DNA of 64,000 nucleotides from Steinernema hermaphroditum (Eukaryota > Nematoda > Chromadorea > Rhabditida > Steinernematidae), in contig CM059622.1 in assembly GCA_030435675.1 (NCBI GenBank), forward strand, positions 2,542,001-2,606,000, read 5' to 3'. The notes beneath the pieces are model-generated. The model ran no database searches, was not told the DNA's origin, and saw only the letters and a program-made list of their open reading frames with translations. Every line of letters starts with the position of its first letter. The stretch's first letter is position 1. This document shows positions 20,851-30,550 of the stretch, one piece after another. The translations under genes were made by a program, and so were the position numbers.

Positions 20851-22287
20851 GATGGAATTACACCGGAATCCCTCCGAACTGCCGCAAACCTACTGGCTCC
20901 GATGTTTACTATCTTGTTCAACTCGATTGCTCGATCCATTAATACTCCGACTCAACTCGTGTTCGCCAACACGATTCTATTGTACAAGAATGGCGATGCC
21001 ACTGACGTTTCGAACTACAGACCGATAAGCTTACTTTCAACAATCTACAAGACGCTTACGAAAATTCTTACGAAACGAATCCAGCTTATCGAATACCCTA
21101 CTCCCGGCGAATCAAGCTGGTTTCCGTACAGGTTTCTCGACTCTCGACTCGACTACCACTTACAGGCGCTCAACTCTATCGCCGAAAACTTATACGAATA
21201 CAACGTCCCGCTTTACGCGGTCTTTGTGGATTTTACGAAAGCCTTCGACACTATCGAGTTCAACGCCATCTGGGAAGCACTACACTTCTATGGGATCGAC
21301 ACCAACATGATGAATATGATTAAACTATTGTATGCCAACGGGACGTCAGCGGTATTCATCGATGGTCAAGCAGCAGAATTCGAAACGCAAAGAGGAGTTC
21401 GCCAAGGAGATACACTATCGCCGTTGCTGTTTATACTTACACTACAATATGCTATCGACAAGCTGAATTGGAACGATAGATGATTGAAAATAAACGACAA
21501 TCAACTGAGTTATTTGGCATATGCGGATGATGTTGTATTACTGACTCACAGCTTTAATGAGGCTCAAGAACTTCTACGAGAATTTGCGATTGCTGCAGCA
21601 ACTGTCGGGCTCAATATTAACACTTCGAAAACGAAATGGATGAATCAGGATCGTATTCCGCATGATGGAAGAGACTTGAAGTTGGAAGACGAGGCTGTTG
21701 AGAAAGTTACCGAATTTACGTATCTGGGACAATTGATCAGATGGCCACGCAACCATAACACGGAAATATCACGAAGCATATCGGCATCTTGGGCAGTATA
21801 GACGAAATATAAGGGCTTTTTATCTTCCCGTCGCGTACCCATGGCACTGAAGAAGAAACTCTTTGATCAATGCATCAAGCCTGTTATGCTGTATGGATGC
21901 GAAACGTGGGCCTTGACAAAATCAACATGGAAGAGAATCGACATAGCGCAGAAACGCATGGAACGAAGGATGCTCGGGATAAGGCTTATCGACAAGATAC
22001 CTAACGACGAAATACGAAGAAGAACGCAATTATCAGACTGGAAGGAAAGTGCAAGACGAAGAAAATGGAATTATGCAAGGAAACTGCTGCTGGAAAATGT
22101 GAAATGGTCTCGAAAAACCACTATATGGGAGGTGAAGAACGACTACAATGATGCGAAACGCCCAAGCGGAAGACCGCGAGTGCGATGGACTGACGATTTC
22201 AAGATACTACCAGGCCGCTCGAATAAAGCATCAAATAGCGAATGGTCATCATATTGTGAACGCTACGTTCGAAATGAACGGAGTTAG
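20851..22287 (+). pseudogene. Reverse transcriptase fragment of LINE
   Basis: One continuous frame with two internal stops, TGA at 21481-21483 and TAG at 21799-21801. Motifs in order: DGITPESLRTAA at the truncated start, NYRPISLLSTIYK, FVDFTKAFDTIEF (RT motif A), RGVRQGDTLSPLLF (motif B), LAYADDVVLLT (catalytic YADD), the TKWM motif, YLGQLI, then the post-RT segment GCETWALTK and RMLGIRLIDKIPNDE. There is no endonuclease because the 5' end is missing. The residual motifs are intact, so the insertion is fairly young. Confidence 0.9.
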
Positions 22288-22307
22288 CCAATCAATGAAA
22301 TGAAATT
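20851..22307 (+). mobile_element. 5'-truncated non-LTR retrotransposon (LINE)
   Basis: This is an insertion flanked by a perfect 10-bp target-site duplication AGTCTCTGTC (20841-20850 and 22308-22317). The body starts inside the reverse transcriptase and runs to the 3' end, the usual outcome of incomplete target-primed reverse transcription. The 3' tail ends CAATGAAATGAAATT. The coding part is described separately. Clade is not resolved from sequence alone; the C-terminal region with GCETWAL and a GRPRVRWTDDF segment is typical of RTE/CR1-like elements. Confidence 0.88.
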
Positions 22308-22317
22308 AGTCTCTGTC

Positions 22318-23422
22318 TCACAGAGACATTACATTGTATCCTGTGCGCCCATAAATTATATTACAGGGATGTGAGTCAGATCTTTGAAAGCCGCAGAACT
22401 AGAATACTTTGTTAGAGTCAGGGATGGATTGCCACACGCGTCGACTATAAGTGCAGATTATGTCTTCTGTATATTGAAGTAGTAAACAGCAATACCAGAA
22501 GTTCAATAAGCTGCGCTAGCACACATAATCCACATAAATAACTAACAACAGATGGAACAAATACTGAAAAAATAATGGATCAAAGAGCTGTTGATCGATC
22601 GGATAACTTCGGCTGGAACTAGTTGATTGTCTATCTTTCTTGAGGAGTCTCGTCCCGAGAATATGCAGTGCGCCAAATAGTGATAGTCCTTGCCACATTT
22701 GCCAGATCTTGTAACTGAGAAATATTTACCAAAAGCGATCTTCACCATCTTGAACGTCCTTCAAAGTAACAGTGATCCACGCGCGAACCGAATTCTGAGT
22801 CACTTTCAAAGTCTGGAGACAATTTAAAATGGATTCCATTGCAACCGCCCCATAATGATAGCCCACCACCATGGTTCTATGTTTATTTTCGTCCTTTTTT
22901 CGTGACTTCAGCCCTGTTCCCAGCTCCATTCTGGACACATGTCTACATGGAAACAGGATATGCACATAGCCACCCTTGCTCACCGATTCCCTCAAAATCT
23001 CGCACATCATCGTTTTCGGCGTCGAAAATTACATAGGAGTACAAACGAGATCATTTAAGTGCTTCTGGGCACAACTTGCCCTTCAATACTTAAAATCCGA
23101 ACTTGGCCTGCATTCATGGCCTGGTCCCAGAACGATCTGGAAGACCGGAGTTTCAGCTTTTCTCACGTTCTGCACGTGGCTACAAGTTATGACTCTTTCT
23201 CTTCAGTGCGCAAAATGCAAAAACATTTAAGAGTCCGTCTTATCCTATACTACGAACTTGATGACGCAAACAAACACCTCGGACATTTCCATAAAGAGAT
23301 GCCACGTCAAGCGAGTCATCAACATCGAAATCTATAGGTCACCGTGACAAGAACTCCAAGTGATCAAGCGTTAAATGTTTCACATCCCTAGGAGGGAGAT
23401 ATTTCTGTCTCTCTCCTCACTA
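22318..23422. other. Intergenic between LINE and receptor 5
   Basis: No gene supported. Short open frames on both strands lack conserved features. The region just before 23423 should hold the receptor 5 promoter; a same-frame upstream extension exists from 23375 but the family start MIPLHTE favours the ATG at 23423. Confidence 0.45.
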
Positions 23423-24569
23423 ATGATCCCTCTTCACACCGAGATTATCTACCTGCTTATCGGAATCCCCTCGCTAATATTCTACGGTATCATCATCTTC
23501 TCGCTTCTGAAACGCTCCGGACCTGGATTCGCCTTCTACCGTATATTCACCTTCATCTGCATAATGGTAAATCCCACTTTTTCTCGTCATAGCAAAACTG
23601 CCTCCAGGATTGGCTTTGCTACATTATCAATACCGTAACCTATCGTCTAGCGATGTGCCCGGAGTTCAGCTTCTTGTATGTGAACTTCACGCCTTCCATG
23701 GCCACGAAAATGTTGTACTTTCTTCTGTTTTTCTGTGCCTACTGCCAGCTCTTCGGGCAATCCCTTATATCCCTGAATCGTTTCACTGCAATGGCATGTC
23801 CTGCGAAACACCAAAAAGTACCGTAATCTCTAGGGGTTTAATATGATTGCTAGTAAGTGTAGTTTTGGCAGACGTATTACCTTCGAGCGATTGGAATCGT
23901 CACCTTCTTTGCCGTCGCATGCTCATGGCAAAACCTCTTTTCGAACGCTCATTTCATGCGTCATCAGATGGAAGAAACTGATCGGTTTTTCTTTACTTTT
24001 AAGTTTGATGAGGTAGGCCTGATTTAAAGCTCCAGAGGTCCAGGTTCCGGGACGATCGCATGCATAAGATGCCCTATTCAGATGAACATCTTCCTAATTG
24101 CGAACCCCCTCCAATTCAACAGTATGATGTTCGCCTGCGTCGGCATCCTTAACTCAATTTTCCAACTCACTCTCCACTCCGCCACCATCGTCCTTCTCGT
24201 CCAGCAGAGACGGCGACTCCAGCACTCTGTCGTCGAACCACTGCCGAAACACGAACTCAATCTCCTCGTTCTCTCTGTGGCGATGTTCCTCATAGGTCTT
24301 ACAGCTGCTGCCTATCAGGTGACCAATGTATCACATCTCCATTTAGTGCTTTATAGACCGGAGTCACCATCCTGCTCTATACGGATAGCAACTCGATCGT
24401 TGGCTATCTTGACTATTACCTTCTCATCGCCGATCTCGTCAATCTCTCACCACCGTATCTCCTCTTTCTGGTCAGCGACACAGCTCGAACAACCTTTATC
24501 GGATTCTTACGACGAGTAGTTCTTGTTCGAGGACATCGAGTGGGCCCTACAACCTATCAGCGTGAATAA
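23423..24569 (+). CDS. Serpentine chemoreceptor 5 (Srg/Srv-like GPCR)
   Basis: Five exons (23423-23566, 23608-23817, 23863-24012, 24082-24318, 24357-24569) join in phase to 317 residues. Landmarks: [55 protein letters not shown] closing helix 3, [15 protein letters not shown] opening helix 5, [16 protein letters not shown] for helix 6 and [17 protein letters not shown] at helix 7. Exon 1 is three codons shorter than in its paralogues (144 versus 153 bp), and exons 2 and 3 are exactly 210 and 150 bp. The ATG at 23423 was chosen because MIPLH is shared by receptors 2-4. AATAAA occurs six bases after the stop (24575-24580). Confidence 0.88.
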
Positions 24570-24720
24570 GTTTGAATAAATTTTCATAAATCGAGCTTTT
24601 TGTCATCCTTGACTGATCGGATTGCCAATTTGCAGCTGCCGATAAGTGTCCCAGAATAGCCGTTTCTGCTCAAGTACGAACCACGGTCGACAGCTTTCTC
24701 CCTTCTCATCTCCAAAAGCT

Positions 24721-24800
24721 AGTGGACCGATCGATCTTTTGAAGCGCTACGGTAGCGATATGGAATGGGAGACCAGTCTATGCCTCCGAAGATCGCTTAA
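24721..24800. repeat. Conserved repeat piece R, copy 1
   Basis: About 75 bp matching 60380-60455 in the same orientation, including GATATGG, GAGACCAGTCT, TGCCTCCGAAGATCG. It can fold with an outer stem CGATCTTT/GAAGATCG and an inner hairpin CGCTA/TAGCG. The minus strand also reads as a protein-like segment (KRSSEA, HIA, LQKID) but has a TAG in this copy. Confidence 0.6.
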
Positions 24801-24804
24801 GGCC

Positions 24805-25085
24805 TGTTTATACTCTGTGCGACAGTGTCGCGCAGCATTGTAAAATCGGTCGCCGCGCTGCGCGACAGTCGCGTAGCTGTTTATACTCTGCGCGACTGCG
24901 ACGTGTCGCGCAGCGCGGCGACCGATTGTTGCCTGTCGCGCAGTCGCGCAGCTACGCGACACAGTGAGTGCGTTTATACTCTGCGCGACTGTGCGACCTG
25001 TCGCGCAGCGCGACGACCAATTTTGCTGCCGCTCAGCTCGCTGAGCTGCAGGGTGTGTGTCGCGCAGCTGCGTAGTCGTTTTTTG
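24805..25085. repeat. GC-rich tandem array (TTTATACTCTGYGCGAC units)
   Basis: Three irregular units starting GTTTATACTCTGYGCGAC at about 24808, 24879 and 24973, each followed by palindromic TGTCGCGCAGCGCG words. Many short inverted repeats around CGCGCAG suggest strong secondary structure. It resembles one arm of the foldback elements elsewhere in the window, but no opposite arm or target duplication was found. Confidence 0.7.
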
Positions 25086-25372
25086 TGCAAAATTCATCGG
25101 ATTTTTTTTGTTCCGACGCATTTTCTGTGCCTGCCGACGTCTTGCGTTCAGTTTTCTCGGGCATTGCGGGATTCATCACTTCTCAGTCAGTGGGAATCAC
25201 TCTGTTTTCGGGAACTGATGTTCTTCTTTGTCACAGAGAAGTGGTTCATTGCTCTTTGCGAGTCATATGATCGTAGTGGCTGTCGTAATTCCTACAGGAT
25301 TTGCGTGCTATCAAAGCGGATATATAATTCCTTCTGTTTTCAGGTTACACCCTGGTCAACAGCCAGTCACAC

Positions 25373-26063
25373 ATGGAGGAGACCATTAGCAACGACGTCA
25401 AGAGCCACATCATTGCACTCGTGAAGAGTCGCGAAAACCTCTGGAAGGTGAAGACTCGAAGCTATAAGATTGACAACAAGAAAGCCGAAGACTACCAAGA
25501 GGTCGCCGACGAAGTCAATAAGCTTCACGGACTCTCGATAACTGGTTTGTAATCATTTGCATGAGCTACGTAGATGAAATAATGCTCTTTAGGAGATCAG
25601 GTGCGCGGTGTTTTTAAGAACCTTCGCGACACTTATTCGAGAAGAATCAGAAACGCGAAGAAGGATATGAAGACGACTGGTTCTGGCGCTGAAATTACGA
25701 AGACCAGCAAAGCGAAAGCACAAAAAGAAGAAGCTTTCCCCTTCCTCCAGGAGATGGAGTTTCTAAACGAAAACGCAAATGACCTGGATACGTTTGAATT
25801 TGCGGTTTAATGTTGTACAATCATGCTTCTTTAGGCCGCGACGCATTCTTGGCGGAGAAAGCCAGGATCTCCACGTTGCTGTCGCCCAGAGTCCTCCAGA
25901 GAACACGATTTCGTCGACAATGGACATTGAAAGCAACGAACTCCACCCGGAACACGAAGAAGTTGGACATCAAGCTCGAAAGCGAAGGAAGCAACTGACG
26001 CACGTTGAGGGAGAACTGGCACAAGCAGTTGACGATTACATGGTGACTGAAAATGGCCTTTAG
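25373..26063 (+). CDS. MADF-domain protein
   Basis: Three exons are proposed (25373-25544, 25593-25791, 25835-26063), giving 199 residues. MADF domains are Myb-like DNA-binding folds found in animal transcription and chromatin factors. Residues ~8-105 fit: HIIALVKSRENLW, a Tyr-containing helix (YQEVADEVN), then VFKNLRDTYSRRIRN and a closing FPFLQEMEFL. The tail is acidic then basic (ARKRRKQL), consistent with nuclear location. The exon 2 donor could be at 25791/25792 (ACGTTTG) or at GCG-GTTTAA; only the first keeps the long final frame. An in-frame open stretch precedes the ATG directly after a TTTTCAG, so an upstream exon is possible. Confidence 0.75.
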
Positions 26064-26185
26064 ATGACTCTTATAATAGGTATAACGACATGAAATATAA
26101 GTGCAAAAATGGTTTCCTGATTTTCTGACATGTTTTTTTGTAACGGAATACAGTAAAAGACTGTTAGATAAAAGTAAAAAATTTT

Positions 26186-26258
26186 GGTACCTGGTGGGAA
26201 TCGAACCCGGGTGAACCGCCCTTTGAGCAAGGCTCTTACCACTGAACCATTAAGACAC
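26186..26258 (-). repeat. tRNA-like sequence with A and B boxes
   Basis: On the minus strand it contains an A-box word TGGTTCAGTGGTAAGAGCC and a B-box word GGTTCGATTCC at tRNA spacing over 73 nt. The anticodon and T stems do not pair properly, so it is unlikely to be a functional tRNA. A tRNA-derived SINE head or a decayed tRNA gene are both possible. Confidence 0.45.
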
Positions 26259-26545
26259 AGCTCAGCTTCCTGAGCTGGGATGCCCTTATACGTTTTCACA
26301 TAACTGTGGTCATCTTAAGGTCAGTTTTAGCCACATTGTAGTCGACAGCGGATAATATTTCTAGAAAGCAATCAGGACATCATGGCTCCATGTTTAGCCG
26401 CTTTCCATATCACTGTAAATTTCATTCCTGCCGTTTGATCATCTGTCACCTTTGCACCTCAACAACAAAAAGCTTTAGAGTCTGTAAAAGCAGGATAACG
26501 TAGAATTTACACTCAGAGCAAGAAGAGAAACAAAATTAAAGACTA

Positions 26546-26616
26546 ATGCTCGCCCGGGCTTCGAACCTGCGAGCAAAAGTTTCATAACCAGCAGCCTTAC
26601 CACTCGACCACACAGA
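26546..26616 (-). repeat. tRNA-like sequence with A and B boxes
   Basis: The minus strand reads TGGTCGAGTGGTAAGGC (A box) and CAGGTTCGAAGCCC (B box) at tRNA spacing. The anticodon arm around GGTTATGAAAC does not close. It is a second tRNA-derived element about 290 bp from the first, in the same orientation, but not an obvious copy of it. Confidence 0.45.
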
Positions 26617-26850
26617 CAACTTGCCGCATTGTGACTTAATTCAATATAACCCAACTGCACTATTTTAAAACTGCATGTTACCCCCTGCCAAGTGCCCATG
26701 GGCAGCTAATATTTTGTATGATTAATACACTGCACGAGAACTACTATTGTACAAAATTTCAGTCGAATCGGCTGGGGGCACCTTAAAATGTTCCCTTGTG
26801 AGTATCTAAATAAAAAGGCTATAAATAAAAAGTGTTACAGCGCTCATGTA

Positions 26851-28160
26851 CAGGGTGGCGCATAAATACTGTAAGTCGCTGAATTTTTCACTTTTTGTTG
26901 ATTTTTTGCCTTCTTTGTACTACTTTTGTTGTTATATTCTTGTTGCTCGCCCTTTTCTGGTTTAGAACTGTTGTTTCCTCTACTATTTTCTTCTCGCCTT
27001 CTTCAGATAAAATGGTCTCCCAAGAGGACCGTTTTGCCATCATCGCCGATTACAAGCGTGGAATGCCGATACCGAAGATTGCAAAGTTAATGAAACTCCA
27101 ATTTGTGCAAGTCGAGCGAGTTGTCAAACGCTTCCAAGAGACAGGTGGGGTCAAGGATCGCCAAAGAAGTGGAAGACGGAGAACTGCAAGAACACCGAGG
27201 ATCCGAGAAGCCATCCGCAAGAAGATCGGGCGGAATCCAGCACGATCTATGAGAAAACTGGCAAAGCAGCACGGAATCAGTAGAAGATCGGTTGAAAGAT
27301 TGGTGGAGGAGGATCTAGGATTGTATCCCTACAAAATGGCGCGCGGGCAGCTTTTGAGCGATCGAATGAAGGCCGAAAGAATGGAGAAAGCGAAGGAGAT
27401 GAGGGCCCAAGTCCGCGGCGGGAAGCTCCAGAACATTTTGTTCTCAGATGAAAAAATTTTTACCGTAGAACCGCTGCGCAACGCTCAGAATCACCGTGAA
27501 CTTCTTCCGAAAGGCTCTACGCGCAACGTAACCATCGAGAAAAGCCACTTCCCAAAGTCCATCATGGTTTGGGCCAGGATTTCTGGACTTGGAAACCCGA
27601 AGCTCGTTTTCTTCGAAGTCAATGGAAAAAAGGTTACCTGCAATGCCGAGAACTACCGCAAACTGGTTCTGGACGGCGTGGTGAAACCTTGGGCTCAATA
27701 ACTGCCTCCAGACACCGTATGGACGTTTCAGCAGGACTGGGCGCCTGCCCATGGGTCCAAGAACACTCTGGCCTGGTTCGCAGCCAACCAAGTGAATGTC
27801 TGGTGGAAAGATGTTTGGCCTCCGCACTCACCGGATCTCAACCCACTCGACTTCGCTGTCTGGTCAATCATGGAGCAAAAAGTCTGCTCTACAAGTCACG
27901 CTAGTGTGGATTCCCTGAAGCGCGCACTGAAGAGCGCTTGGAAGGAAATTACGCCCGAAGTCACTGCGGGAATCCTGAAGAATTTCCGAAAGCGTCTGAA
28001 CGCCTGTATCGCCGCTAAAGGAGGGCATTTCGAACAGAACTTAAAGTAGCTTGTATAGAATTTCCTGCTGTTTCATTTAGTTATAAGCTCATTTCTTTCT
28101 GTGTCGTGAATAAAAAGTTATAAGCAGTTTTCGGACTTACAGTATTTATGCGCCACCCTG
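26851..28160 (+). mobile_element. mariner DD37D element
   Basis: A 1310-bp element with terminal inverted repeats of about 27 bp (CAGGGTGGCGCATAAATACTG and its inverse ending GCGCCACCCTG), flanked by TA duplications at 26849-26850 and 28161-28162. It encodes a nearly complete transposase and has an AATAAA at 28109-28114. Ends and coding region look recent, with perfect TIR words at both edges. Confidence 0.95.
27012..28049 (+). pseudogene. mariner-family transposase (DD37D) with one stop
   Basis: The ATG at 27012 opens a frame of 346 codons broken only by TAA at 27699-27701. The N terminus has a paired helix-turn-helix (QEDRFAIIADYKRGM, RSGRRRTARTP, then ISRRSVERLVEEDLG). The catalytic triad is visible: the first Asp in LFSDEKIF, the second in FQQDWAPAH, the third in SPDLNPLDFAVW, with 37 residues between the last two, defining the DD37D group known from nematodes. 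An upstream in-frame extension to 26895 is hydrophobic and lies near the TIR, so the downstream ATG (MVSQEDRF) is preferred. The stop sits just before catalytic residue two, so full-length protein needs readthrough. Confidence 0.92.
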
Positions 28161-28186
28161 TAGAGCATTGATAGCTCTTTCAAACG

Positions 28187-28461
28187 GGTGGGGTCTAAAA
28201 CGTGGCTGTGGCAGTGACCGTGGCAGATTTCGTGGGAGAAGCGTGGAAAACGTGGGACAGTCATGGAAACAGAGGTTAGCCACGAGAGAATGTGGCTGAC
28301 AATGACAAATGGGATGCCACGGTCATGCCCCCATTTCTGAGTGTTATCCACATTTTCTCGTGGCTAACCTCTGTTTCCATGCCTGTCCCACGTTTTCCAC
28401 GCTTCTCCCACGAAATCTGCCACGGTCACTGCCACAGCCACAGCCACGTTTTAGACCTATC
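28187..28461. mobile_element. Short palindromic element (MITE) with 10-bp target duplication
   Basis: A 275-bp near-perfect palindrome. The left arm GGTCTAAAACGTGGCTGTGG through GTGGGAGAAGCGTGGAAAAC is mirrored by the right arm ending CCACAGCCACGTTTTAGACC. The 10-bp CTTTCAAACG occurs directly at both sides (28177-28186 and 28462-28471). No coding sequence. The arms contain internal GTGGCTGTGGCA-type repetition. It lies 26 bp from the mariner end. Confidence 0.88.
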
Positions 28462-28534
28462 CTTTCAAACGATATGTTACAATCCGCGGCACAACAACAA
28501 AAAATACCGAAAAACCCTAGATTAAAAAAGCGGC

Positions 28535-28562
28535 AGGAACTTATTCCCCAACCCAATACTTA
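28535..28562 (-). repeat. Solo mariner-like terminal repeat
   Basis: On the minus strand this reads TATTGGGTTGGGGAATAAGT, matching the end found at 31909-31945. The two ends face away from each other in element terms, so they are separate remnants. No element body was recognised. Confidence 0.6.
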
Positions 28563-28667
28563 AGATTCTGAGAGTCTTGGTGAACCTGAGAATGATTGAA
28601 CGAAAGGAATAACGAAAGAGACGAGCAAGTAGAGTCGTATATCAGCAAAGCATTAGCTTGTTCTTCA

Positions 28668-29508
28668 CGAAGCAGGACAACTCGCCGCCAGGACGACTCG
28701 CCGCCAGCCAAGTCGCCGCCGCCAACTCGCCGCCGGCCAACTCGCCGCCAGCGGAAATATACTAGAATTGCGCCGGCTACCACTTAGAGCACATCCAAAT
28801 TCCTGCGCTTTATTCTAGCCTAATCTACGCGCACTTTGAAGGCAACTTTGCAACTAACTAGTGAATATTCACAAGAGTCAGGAACATTATGGACAATATC
28901 TAACCTGAGCTTCCAGGACTACAGAGCTCGCTTAAAACAAATAGACATGAGTCTAAGCCAAGCCTGGATATTAGCCTTAACTACGAACTCGGTATAGCGG
29001 CGAAAACCTGGAAAGAGAAAAACTCATCCGAGTCTTTATCCAATATTGACCAAGGTCTGACGATATTTAGGGTACGGACGGGCGAAGCGAGCCCCATATT
29101 CATTTCGCGAGTGGCCTAACATCCAGGCTTGGTTTAGGCTCAGGCTTAGGATTATGCCTATTTTTCCCGATTTTAAGCGAGCCCTGTTGTCATGCTGGCT
29201 TCGGCAAACCCCGGCTTCGCTTAGGCTCCGGCTTAGGCTGAACTCTGTTGATTTTAAGCGATCCCGAACGTATCAGTTGATCATAGAGCAAGCGATCATA
29301 TAGAAAGTTGACTGCTGTGGATAATCACTAACTCTCTGCAAATCTGATTTGAAAGTACGCGTGACTTAGGCTAGAATCGAGCGCTGGAATTTTTATGTGC
29401 TCTAAGTTGATGTTTTTGTTGAGTTGAGCCGGCGTTGAGTTGAGCCGGCGCAGTTCCAGTATATTTCCGCTGGCAGCGAGTTGGCTGGCGGCGAGTTGTC
29501 ACGTATCG
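28668..29508. mobile_element. Foldback element FB3 (ACTCGCCGCC-array arms)
   Basis: An 841-bp element with arms made of AACTCGCCGCCAGCC-type units (left 28675-28755, right inverse 29440-29500), continuing into GGAAATATACTRG and a TTAGAGCACAT segment mirrored at 29390-29410. The 9-bp TGTTCTTCA occurs directly at 28659-28667 and 29509-29517. The centre (29075-29270) holds the core repeat shared with FB1 and FB2, here with a second GGCTTAGGCTCCGGCTTAGG-like word set. Confidence 0.85.
29075..29270 (+). repeat. Shared core repeat, copy in FB3
   Basis: Begins GGCGAAGCGAGCCCCATATTC, continues GGCCTAACATCCAGGCTTGG and GGCTTAGGATTATGCCTAT to TTTTAAGCGAGCCCTGTTGTC, then a partial second round with CTTAGGCTCCGGCTTAGGCT. 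Word order matches FB1 and FB2 cores. Confidence 0.8.
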
Positions 29509-29659
29509 TGTTCTTCAGCCCCGAAAATTTTTCCGAAAATTTGGGATTTTTCGGATTTCGGATTCAGATTATGCATATACACGACCACAACTACCCGTAC
29601 AACATCCTAAGAAAAGGGCAGATTTATCATGTTTGTCGTATCTGCATTTCAGACGTTCT

Positions 29660-30309
29660 TCACTCGAATCTCCACGTTCCGCAAGACATGCAGCGCTCCT
29701 TCCGCCATGGTAGATCGAGTTGCAGTCCGACATAACGAGACGTGCGACCTTCCACGATGAGGGCGTAGTAGCCGTCTTCATCAGCCTCTCCGAACAGCGG
29801 CTCGATTTCCTGTTTACTGTAGGCGCCGGATGAAGCGAAACGAAACCTAAACTGCTCGTTGGCTTTCCATTTCTCCACGCAGGCCTCTACAGCGATAAAG
29901 TTTAATTTCCTGTCGAAGTTGTGTATCTCGCACTCTTCGAGATTTTCCATAGCGATCAGTTTCACAAGCAGTTCGTAATCCTCTGATCTATCCACTTCTT
30001 TCAAAAACAATCGGCGAATATTTGTTACTTGTTGCGAAAAGAAATTGTGAGAGTACTGGTTGAGCACTCTGATGAGCGGAGCACGGAAGCGGACACCAGC
30101 TATAAGATCAAGGACGATCTCGTACTCTTCTAGCTTGTTGCGCTCCTCAACTACAATATTCTGGGACGGTGCGGAATTAAGGCGAAAGCATTGAGCGATC
30201 TTGGGCAGTTCATCCGTGGAAACGAGAAAATCGTCGTTAGTTCGTCGGAAGGGTTTATACAACTGACATCTAGTTATGCGCGTGAATCGGCGGTCGAAAG
30301 TACGTGCCG
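29660..30309 (-). pseudogene. Unknown multicopy family, copy 1 (5'-truncated)
   Basis: The minus strand encodes the C-terminal ~216 residues of the family whose full copy is at 32408-33286. Shared words include TFDRRFTRITRCQLYKPFRR, SQQVTNIRRL, LIAMENLEECEIHNFD and EADEDGYYALIVEGRTSRY. Homology starts abruptly at GGCACGTACTTTCGACC; the open frame continues upstream to 30721 but into unrelated sequence antisense to the transposase gene. Truncated at the same GCACGT word where copy 3 has a deletion. No stop or frameshift is seen within the homologous part. Function unknown. Confidence 0.75.
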
Positions 30310-30550
30310 ACGCCGCGCCGACGCGACCAGGGATGTGCGGAAATAAAATTCTGCAAAACGGAAACGGAAATTTAGGGTCCGCCCAAACGGAAACGGAATT
30401 TTTGGCTCTATTACCGAACAGTTGCCGGAATGGCATGAGCATTGCCGGAATGGCACATGCGTTGCCGACATCAGTGGCGGTGTCGGCCTCCACTTTGGAG
30501 TCGACGCTGACGTTTCTTCGAGGACTCCAGACTGTCCCTGCAAGAGCTGA

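Larger units (their letters stand above)
24570..25372. other. Intergenic with two repeats
   Basis: Contains a 75-bp conserved repeat piece (24721-24800) and a GC-rich tandem array (24805-25085), listed separately. The remaining 290 bp before the MADF gene may contain an upstream exon or promoter; a TTTTCAG acceptor-like site lies at 25336-25343, just before the MADF start. Confidence 0.5.
26064..26850. other. Intergenic with two tRNA-like sequences
   Basis: Non-coding stretch between the MADF gene and the mariner insertion. Two minus-strand tRNA-like segments (listed separately) are the only recognisable features. Confidence 0.5.

Noticed and set aside
25832..26024. Minus-strand protein opposite the MADF gene tail
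   Set aside because: It is a shadow of the plus-strand exon, which joins in phase to a clear MADF domain.
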